Shown here piece after piece: positions 44,625 to 52,500 of a stretch of 64,000 nt of DNA. A program made the position numbers and the translations under genes. The stretch covers positions 1 to 64,000 of the forward strand of contig CAOKFI010000004.1 in the NCBI GenBank assembly GCA_948467675.1, given 5' to 3'. Under the pieces are notes generated by a model. It was not told the origin of the DNA. It ran no database searches and worked only from the letters and a program-made list of their open reading frames with translations. Numbering within the stretch: the stretch's first letter is position 1; every line of letters starts with the position of its first letter. This stretch comes from an uncultured Porphyromonadaceae bacterium (GTDB lineage Bacteria; Bacteroidota; Bacteroidia; Bacteroidales; Muribaculaceae).

Positions 44625-47600
44625 ATGGAGATAGATCAGCTCGACGAACTTTTCGCAGGCAGCCGCAAGCAGGCTGTCACATCCGCCTTAAAGGACAAGA
44701 AAGCCCACATATTGTCATTCTACGGCCTTGCCGGATCGTCGGTCGCGATGATGCTCGCATCGCTGCCCAAGACCAAGAGCCCCTCGCTCGTGATAGCCGA
44801 CAGTCAGGATGACGCCGGATATATCTACCACGACCTTACCATGCTGCTCGATGACGAACAGGTGCTGATGTTGCCGTCGGGCTACAAACGCGATATCAAA
44901 TACGGACAGACCGACGCTCCTTCGCAGATACTCCGCACCGAGGCACTGAACAGATGGTGTGGAGACCGTCCGCCACGATTCGTTGTAACATATCCCGAAG
45001 CCCTGGCCGAACGAGTGGCATCGCGTCAGACCATATCCGACCACACGCTTACACTCCGCAACGACACGCAGTCGGACATGACCGACACGGTGAAATGGCT
45101 GCGCAACAACGGATTCAGCGAAGTCGATTATGTATATGAACCGGGGCAATTCGCCGTGCGAGGCTCGATACTCGACATATTCGGATATTCGCTCGAGCTC
45201 CCCCTGCGTATCGATTTCTTCGGCGACGATATCGACTCGATACGCACATTTAATGTCGAGACCCAGCTTTCGGAACAGCGCATGGAGGAGGTATCGGTCA
45301 CATCCAATGTCACACTCGAAGCCTACGGCACATCTCTGCTCGAGTTCATAGCACCAGACACGCTGATATGCGTACGCGACGCAGGTTTTACCATAGATCG
45401 CATACGCGCGATTGCATCCGAACAGTTTTCGGAAAGCGCCGTCATAGCCGATGAAGGCGACCGCAACGCCATGCGGCAGGTAGTCGATGCCGACGACTTC
45501 GCGACCAGATTCAACAGCTTCCGGCAAATCCGGTTCACGGCAGCGACGCAGGCCGACACGTCCGCACAGGCCTCGATCGACTTCAAATGCACCCCACAAG
45601 GCATCTACCACAAAAACTTCGACCTGATCAGCGACTCGTTCAAAAAAATGCTGGCCGACGGCTACACGCTCTACATCCTCAGCGACAGCGAGAAACAGAC
45701 GGAAAGACTAAAAGTAATATTCGCCGACCGCGGCGACGACATAACATTCACACCGGTGCTGCGCACTCTCCACGAAGGATTTGTAGACCACACTACGCGT
45801 ATGTGCGTATTCACCGACCATCAGATATTCGACCGGTTCCACAAATACAGTCTGCGCAGCGACCGAGCCCGGTCAGGCAAACTCGCCTTGTCGCTCAAAG
45901 AGCTGAGTTCGATAGAGATCGGCGATTACATTGTGCATGTGGATCACGGAGTGGGCAAATTCGCAGGGCTGATGCGAACCAATGTCAACGGCCACACACA
46001 GGAGATGATAAAGCTCACGTATCTCAACGATGACATAATTTTCGTGAGCATACACGCACTCCACAAACTCGCCAAATATCGCGGCAAGGAGGGCGTAGAG
46101 CCACGCATAAACAAACTCGGATCCGGAGCCTGGAACAAGGTAAAGGAGCGCACCAAGTCGAAACTCAAGGACATTGCCCGCGACCTTATCAAGCTATATG
46201 CCCAGCGCAAGGAGGAGACCGGCTACAGCTATTCGCCCGACGGATACCTGCAGCAGGAACTCGAAGCCTCGTTCATCTACGAAGACACCCCCGACCAGCT
46301 CACAGCCACCCAGGCAGTCAAAGCCGACATGGAGAGTCCGCGGCCGATGGACAGGCTGATATGCGGCGACGTAGGGTTCGGCAAGACCGAAATAGCCATC
46401 CGCGCCGCATTCAAGGCCGCAACCGACGGCAAACAGACCGCTGTACTCGTACCTACAACGGTACTCGCCTACCAACACTACAACACATTCAAAAGTCGTC
46501 TTAAAGAGTTTCCGGTCAGGGTAGACTACATATCGCGGGCGCGTACGCCCAAACAGGTAAAACAGATACTCGCCGATCTGGCCGAAGGCAAGATCGACAT
46601 ACTGATCGGCACCCATAAGCTCATAGGCAAGAGCGTGCAGTTCAAGGATCTCGGACTGCTAGTGGTCGATGAAGAACAGAAATTCGGAGTTGCCGTCAAA
46701 GAGAAACTCAAGCAGATGAAAGTCAATGTCGACACACTGACCATGAGCGCCACCCCCATACCGCGCACACTCCAGTTCTCGCTGATGGGAGCGCGCGATC
46801 TGTCGGCCATAGCCACACCACCGGCCAACCGCTATCCGATAGTCACATCCGTAAGCGGACTCAGCGACGATGTGGTTGAGGAGGCTGTCAATTTCGAGAT
46901 GTCACGAAACGGACAGGTATTCATCATCAACAACCGCATAGAGGGTCTGTACGATCTCGAAGCCATGATCAAACGGCTCGTACCCGATGCCCGCACCATC
47001 GTGGCTCACGGACAGATGCCTCCCGAACGTCTGGAGAAAGCCATAATCGACTTCGCCAACCACGACTATGACATTCTACTGGCCACAACCATCATAGAAA
47101 GCGGCATAGACATGCCCAATGTCAACACAATCATAATAAACAATGCGCAGAACTTCGGTCTTAGCGAATTGCATCAGCTCCGCGGACGAGTAGGCCGCAG
47201 TTCGCGCAAGGCGTTCTGCTATCTGCTTGTACCGCCCCATATCCCTCTCACCCCCGTGGCACGCCGACGGCTCCAGGCCATAGAGAGTTTCAGCGATCTC
47301 GGCAGCGGCATACACATAGCCATGCAGGATCTCGACATACGCGGCGCCGGCAATCTGCTCGGAGCCGAACAGAGCGGATTCATAGCCGACCTCGGCTACG
47401 AGACATACCAGAAGATCCTGAAGGAGGCCGTCACAGAGTTGCGCACGGAAGAGTTCGGCGACACGTTCGCCGATCAGGCCGGCGAAACCGCAGAGTATGT
47501 GGCCGACTGCGTGATCGAAAGCGACATGGAACTTCTGCTGCCAGCCGATTACGTGCCGCAGGAAAGCGAACGAATAAGCCTGTATCAGGAACTTGACAAC

Positions 47601-47963
47601 ATTGACCGCGAACTCGACCTGCAGGCATTCCGGTCACGGCTCGAAGACCGCTTCGGCAAGATTCCGGCCGTCACCGCCGAACTTCTGCGCATACCGCGTC
47701 TGCGTCGTATGGCCCGTCAGCTCGGCATCGAGAAAGTCGCTTTGAAACAGGAGGCGATGTATCTGTATTTCGTCGATGAAAGCAACCGCGCCTACTACCA
47801 GAGCCCTATGTTCGGACGTATCCTGCATTATCTGCAAAACAACTCCCGACGCTGCCGCATACGGGACCGGAACGGAAAGCGGAGCCTTGCCGTAGACCAT
47901 GTGACCACCGTCGAAGAGGCCGTGGACATATTAGGCACCATGCTATCGCTCGAATCCATATAG
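44625..47963 (+). CDS. mfd: Transcription-repair coupling factor
   Basis: A 1112-residue translocase that removes stalled RNA polymerase and recruits nucleotide-excision repair. Visible are the UvrB-like N-terminal module, and the RNA polymerase interaction domain with GDYIVHVDHGVGKFAGL. The helicase lobes show GDVGFGKTEIAIRAAF (motif I), VVDEEQKFGV (motif II), TMSATPIPRTLQFSLMGARD (motif III) and LHQLRGRVGRSSRKAF (motif VI). The C-terminal TRCF domain is present, with DIRGAGNLLGAEQSGFI before it. Length is normal. It ends in TAG. Confidence 0.96.
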   Translation: MEIDQLDELFAGSRKQAVTSALKDKKAHILSFYGLAGSSVAMMLASLPKTKSPSLVIADSQDDAGYIYHDLTMLLDDEQVLMLPSGYKRDIKYGQTDAPSQILRTEALNRWCGDRPPRFVVTYPEALAERVASRQTISDHTLTLRNDTQSDMTDTVKWLRNNGFSEVDYVYEPGQFAVRGSILDIFGYSLELPLRIDFFGDDIDSIRTFNVETQLSEQRMEEVSVTSNVTLEAYGTSLLEFIAPDTLICVRDAGFTIDRIRAIASEQFSESAVIADEGDRNAMRQVVDADDFATRFNSFRQIRFTAATQADTSAQASIDFKCTPQGIYHKNFDLISDSFKKMLADGYTLYILSDSEKQTERLKVIFADRGDDITFTPVLRTLHEGFVDHTTRMCVFTDHQIFDRFHKYSLRSDRARSGKLALSLKELSSIEIGDYIVHVDHGVGKFAGLMRTNVNGHTQEMIKLTYLNDDIIFVSIHALHKLAKYRGKEGVEPRINKLGSGAWNKVKERTKSKLKDIARDLIKLYAQRKEETGYSYSPDGYLQQELEASFIYEDTPDQLTATQAVKADMESPRPMDRLICGDVGFGKTEIAIRAAFKAATDGKQTAVLVPTTVLAYQHYNTFKSRLKEFPVRVDYISRARTPKQVKQILADLAEGKIDILIGTHKLIGKSVQFKDLGLLVVDEEQKFGVAVKEKLKQMKVNVDTLTMSATPIPRTLQFSLMGARDLSAIATPPANRYPIVTSVSGLSDDVVEEAVNFEMSRNGQVFIINNRIEGLYDLEAMIKRLVPDARTIVAHGQMPPERLEKAIIDFANHDYDILLATTIIESGIDMPNVNTIIINNAQNFGLSELHQLRGRVGRSSRKAFCYLLVPPHIPLTPVARRRLQAIESFSDLGSGIHIAMQDLDIRGAGNLLGAEQSGFIADLGYETYQKILKEAVTELRTEEFGDTFADQAGETAEYVADCVIESDMELLLPADYVPQESERISLYQELDNIDRELDLQAFRSRLEDRFGKIPAVTAELLRIPRLRRMARQLGIEKVALKQEAMYLYFVDESNRAYYQSPMFGRILHYLQNNSRRCRIRDRNGKRSLAVDHVTTVEEAVDILGTMLSLESI

Positions 47964-48018
47964 TAATACCTTACGATTCAAAAAAAATTCGTATCTTCGG
48001 CCATAATTACCTATCACG

Positions 48019-48582
48019 ATGAACAATGCCGACTCAATAACCGACGAACAGAAGCTCGTAGACCGTCTGCGCGATCCGGAGCAGTGCCGGCAGGCATTCT
48101 CGGAAGTCATAAGGAGATACTCCGAGCCTCTATACTGGCAGATCCGACGCATGGTACAAAGCCATGCCGACACTGACGACCTGCTTCAGAACACATTCAT
48201 GAAAGCGTGGACCTCGCTCGACAATTTCCGTGGCGACGCCAGACTCTCTACATGGCTTTACAAAATAGCCATAAATGAAAGTCTTACATTCCTGGAGAGG
48301 GAACGGAAACGTCTGAATGTATCGATCGACGACGAAGCTGACTTCCTGATAAAATTAATCGAAGCCGACGAATGGATAGACGGCGACGAGCTCAAAGTCA
48401 GACTACGCAAAGCCATAGCCACCCTTCCTGAAAAACAGCGTCTGGTATTCAACATGAAATACTACGACGAGATGAAATACGAGGATATGTCGAAGATACT
48501 CGGCACCTCGGTAGGAGCCCTGAAAGCATCGTACCATCTGGCGGTCAAAAAAATCGAACAATATTTTACCGACAACGATTAA
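48019..48582 (+). CDS. ECF-type RNA polymerase sigma factor
   Basis: A 187-residue sigma factor. Region 2 includes DTDDLLQNTFMKAWTSLDNFRGDARLSTWLYKIAINESLTFLERERKR; region 4 includes LPEKQRLVFNMKYYDEMKYEDMSKILGTSVGALKASYHLAVKKIEQYF. It belongs to a different ECF lineage from the one at 38240. A near-match -7 box (TATCTTCG, 47992-47999) lies 19 nt upstream. It is followed by a membrane protein likely to be its anti-sigma factor, a Spy-like protein and an alpha-2-macroglobulin, which suggests an envelope-stress module. Confidence 0.94.
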   Translation: MNNADSITDEQKLVDRLRDPEQCRQAFSEVIRRYSEPLYWQIRRMVQSHADTDDLLQNTFMKAWTSLDNFRGDARLSTWLYKIAINESLTFLERERKRLNVSIDDEADFLIKLIEADEWIDGDELKVRLRKAIATLPEKQRLVFNMKYYDEMKYEDMSKILGTSVGALKASYHLAVKKIEQYFTDND

Positions 48583-48634
48583 ACCTTGGGCGTCGCTTTC
48601 TGTCAATTGTAATAACACAATACTCTCTGACCAA

Positions 48635-49048
48635 ATGAAACCTACTGAAGATCTTCTCAATAAAATAAACCGCAGCAGCGGCATGACAGTTCCAGACGGC
48701 TACTTTGCCGACTTCGCAGCCCGTATGGAACGTGAACTTCCACAGCAGCCAGTCATATTGGATACGCCACGCACTATATGGCAGAAACTGCGCCCGTATA
48801 CCTATATGGCCGCAATGTTCGCCGGTATCTGGTGCATGCTTCAGATGTTCAATATGATGTCGCCTCAGTCAACCGATCCCTCATCGAATCCAGTGCTTGC
48901 CGAAGCTCTCGACAACACATCGTTCGTGAGCGACTACTGCATGGCCGACATGACCGACTACGATATCCTCGACGAACTATATTCGGAAGGAGTGACAACC
49001 GACGAACTGATACCCGAACAGTTCCGCGATAATAAAACCGAGATTTGA
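48635..49048 (+). CDS. Small single-pass membrane protein, probable anti-sigma factor
   Basis: A 137-residue protein opening MKPTEDLLNKINRSSGMTVPDGYFADFAARMERELP, a pattern common in small proteins encoded after ECF sigma genes in Bacteroidales. One hydrophobic helix (about residues 58-75, YMAAMFAGIWCMLQMFNMM) is followed by an acidic tail, presumably periplasmic. The role as anti-sigma is inferred from position and topology; no named domain is recognised. The gap to the sigma gene is 52 nt and to the Spy-like gene 20 nt. Confidence 0.78.
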   Translation: MKPTEDLLNKINRSSGMTVPDGYFADFAARMERELPQQPVILDTPRTIWQKLRPYTYMAAMFAGIWCMLQMFNMMSPQSTDPSSNPVLAEALDNTSFVSDYCMADMTDYDILDELYSEGVTTDELIPEQFRDNKTEI

Positions 49049-49068
49049 ACCATCAACATCAATATGAC

Positions 49069-49551
49069 ATGAAACGTGCGTTGACCTTTGCTATCGTCAC
49101 ACTGATGGCCTGCGTATCACTGTGGGCTCAGTCAAAACCGGGCGGCACCCAGGAGGATCGCCGCAAATGGTTCCGCGAAATGACGCAGTACAAACATGAG
49201 TTTCTGGCAAAAGAGCTCGGCCTGACCAAGGAACAGGAAGCTAAATTCTTCCCTGTCTACGACAAGATGGAAAACGAGACCCGCGAACTCAACCGACAGG
49301 CTCGCAAAATGGAGAAATCAGTCGAAGAAAAAGGCGACAAAGCCACCGACCTCGAATACGAAAAAGCGGCCGAAGCACTCCAGGAACTAAAAGGGAAAGA
49401 GAGCGCGGTGGAAATGCGGTATTTCGCAGAATTCAAAACCATCCTGTCCAAAAAACAATTGTTCAAGCTAAAACAGGCCGAACGCAAATTCACTCACACC
49501 ATAATGAATCATCACCGCGCTCCCAAAGGATCGCGTCCACAGAAAAAATAG
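49069..49551 (+). CDS. Spy/CpxP-like (LTXXQ) periplasmic protein
   Basis: A 160-residue protein with a signal peptide (MKRALTFAIVTLMACVSLWAQ). The mature part is almost entirely helical and charged, with KHEFLAKELGLTKEQEAKFFPVYDKME, which contains the LTxxQ-like element (LTKEQ), and a second helix FKTILSKKQLFKLKQAER. Spy and CpxP proteins of this shape act as periplasmic chaperones or sensors of misfolding. ATG 49069 starts the signal peptide; the upstream TTG at 49045 is unlikely. It lies 8 nt before the alpha-2-macroglobulin gene. Confidence 0.83.
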   Translation: MKRALTFAIVTLMACVSLWAQSKPGGTQEDRRKWFREMTQYKHEFLAKELGLTKEQEAKFFPVYDKMENETRELNRQARKMEKSVEEKGDKATDLEYEKAAEALQELKGKESAVEMRYFAEFKTILSKKQLFKLKQAERKFTHTIMNHHRAPKGSRPQKK

Positions 49552-49559
49552 CCGCCACG

Positions 49560-52500
49560 ATGAAGACCTCACGTTTACTCTCATGGCTGTTCATCTCACT
49601 TTTCATAATATCGGGCATTCATGAGATGAACGCCCGATCAGCCATGCCTCAACCGGATTTCGCATTCCCCCAGAGAGTCAGCAAACAGGCTGAAAAAGAC
49701 CTGAAATCAGCCATACGCGACAACAATGGACCGCTCACATTGCGTGCATTGATGGACTACGGACTGGCGCAAAGTCTTGTAGACACCGACAATCTTCCTG
49801 AAATTCTGAAACAGATGCAGTCACTGAGATCCGATTCCAGGATCTCTGATGCCTCCCACGCCATGATCGCGCTCCTTCAGGCCACAGTCTACAATCAGCT
49901 GTATTCCAAGGATAGATGGAACTATGACCGCCGCAATCTGCCGCTGACTCCGCTGCCGCAGAACTATGACGAATGGAGCGGAGAGCAGTTCCGCAACCGC
50001 ATACAGGGACTCACCGATACCGCCCTCAGTTATTCGTCCACGCTGAAATCCATACCTGTCGCCGAATGGAGTTCGGTATTGGATATGCAGGATTCCGACA
50101 CAAAATGTTTTCCTACGCTTTACGATTTCGTGGCCTACCGAGCCATTGAGCTTCTTAAAAGCAACGGCCGGTTTAATGCCCTGTTTTCGATCAACTGGCT
50201 GTGTCGCTATACGGTGTACACACAGCTTCAGTTCCCATACACATCGCCGCTGGCACAACGGATACTCGGTCTGTACCAGGATCTGCTGCGGTTCCATGCC
50301 GACGACCCGTACGCACTGATCTATGCCGATATAGAGAGGCTTCAGTTCGTAAGCAACAATGTGAGCGATCATAATACAGCCCGATCCTCACTGTTCGATC
50401 TGCTCATGCAACTGTATGACCAGTATTCCGTCTGCGAGTTCTCAGGATATATCCTGCAGCGATCCTCATCCTGGGCAAACTCTCTGGAACAGCAGCAATT
50501 GCTCTACGACAAAGCAGGACAGTTCCTCAAAAATCACCCGTCAGCCGGTCGGCTGGCCGAATCGGTCAAGGGTATGCGCGAGAGGCTGGCACGCCGGAAT
50601 GTCGATGCCGAATACTGCAGCACGGTAGTGCCCGGCGGCACTCTAAAGGTCAAAGTGCGCTCTAAAAATGCGCCATCAGCCAACATCGGACTGTATCGTG
50701 TACCGGATGGATCAGTCACAGTCTCCGATTTCTACTACAACCGCCGACGTGGAACCTCGGCTCCGACTCTCATAGCTAGTCAGAAAGTATCGTTCACTCA
50801 TGACCATACGCTGTTCGAGGCCGACACCACCTTATCGTTTACCGTACCGGTAATAGGCCGCTATGTAATACAGCCTCTGCTCAGCGGCAGTGAATACCCT
50901 ACACAACGGAGTGCGGCCATAATCCGCTGTACAGGCATAACCTTGATAAGCGGCACAAACACTGTGCTCGCCGCCGACCCACTGACCGGAGCTCCGATCA
51001 GCGGAGTGAAAGTAGCGCTTAACAACTATAAGAACCAGACGCTTAAAACAGTAGTCACCGGTAGCGACGGACTTGCCTACGTTCCATCTATGGACCGGGT
51101 ATCGTATCTCACCGGCACGAAAGGTCCCGACAACGTTTCATACGGTCAGTACAATTCATGGTACAACAATGATGACAATAATGAGTGGGAATATACCAGC
51201 AGGATATTCACCGACCTGCCCATATATCATCCCGGCGATACAGTGCGTTTCACAGCCATAGTGTATCGTTTCGACCGGAAAAACCGGCAGCAGCTGTGTT
51301 CATCCATGAAAGTTCAGGCCAGCCTGTGGGACGCCAATTATCAGCAGACCGACACTATGTCGCTGACCACCGACGGATTCGGGCGCGTCGAAGGCCGTTT
51401 CACCATTCCTAAGGAGGGCCTTACCGGCGACTTCTCCATCGAAGTCGAAAGCGATGACTCCGACGATGACATCGGTTTTTCGGAAAGCCGCAGTTTCACC
51501 GTAAGCGACTACAAACTGCCTACGTTCGAGATCAAGGATCTCCAGACCCAGCGCGGAGTTCCGACTACAGGCGACGTCACTATAACCGGACGTGTCCTGA
51601 CCTACTCCGGATTCCCGATGGCCGACACCAAAGTCACTCTCGATCTGTCAGTATCGAAACATCTGTGGTGGAGCTATGCGCCCGACGACTCATTCTACAC
51701 AACTGATACCGTGACCGATGCCGACGGCAATTTCAGCATCGAGCTGCCTGCCCGGCTTCTTGCCGACGCCCCGATCAGCGAGGGTCTGTTTACGGCATCG
51801 TTCACCGCACTCTCAGCAACCGGAGAATCACAGAGCGGTTCTACCTGTTTCACCCAGGGTCCGGCCTACTCCATAGTATCTGCCATCCCCGATGTATTCG
51901 ACATCTCGGCAGCCACACTCCGACTGCCGGTAAAGGTTATCAACGTCATTGACAGTCCTGTGAGCCAACGGGTTCACTACCGCCTGCTGCGCGATAAGGA
52001 AGAGATATATTCAGGCAGTTTCATGTCGGACAATCCTGATGTAGACTGGAAAGAAGTGCCGTCGGGCCGCTACGACATTGAATTTTCACTTGCCGACAGC
52101 ACTCTCGCCAATCCCGCTACCGCATCCGGCAAGATCCTGTATCGCCCCGATGACCGGATGCCGCCAGTCGAGACCAACCTGTGGACTCCTGTAACCAACA
52201 TATCGGCTTCCCGCGGGTCCAAAGTCGAAATTCCTTACGGTACCACTGCCGAACATGCCCACATACTCGCAACCGTATGGAACAACGACACCATAGTATC
52301 GCGCAAGTGGCTTGAACCCGAAATCGGCAACCATAAGTTTGCCGTCGATATGCCGTCGGACGGCAGTGAACTCAATGTGACATTCGCGATTGTCAGCGAA
52401 TATAGGTTTGACAATGCCACCATAAGCATATATCCCAAAGATGTGGCCAGGTCGCTCGACGTCCGCATCGAATCGTTCCGCGACCGGATAGTTCCTGGCG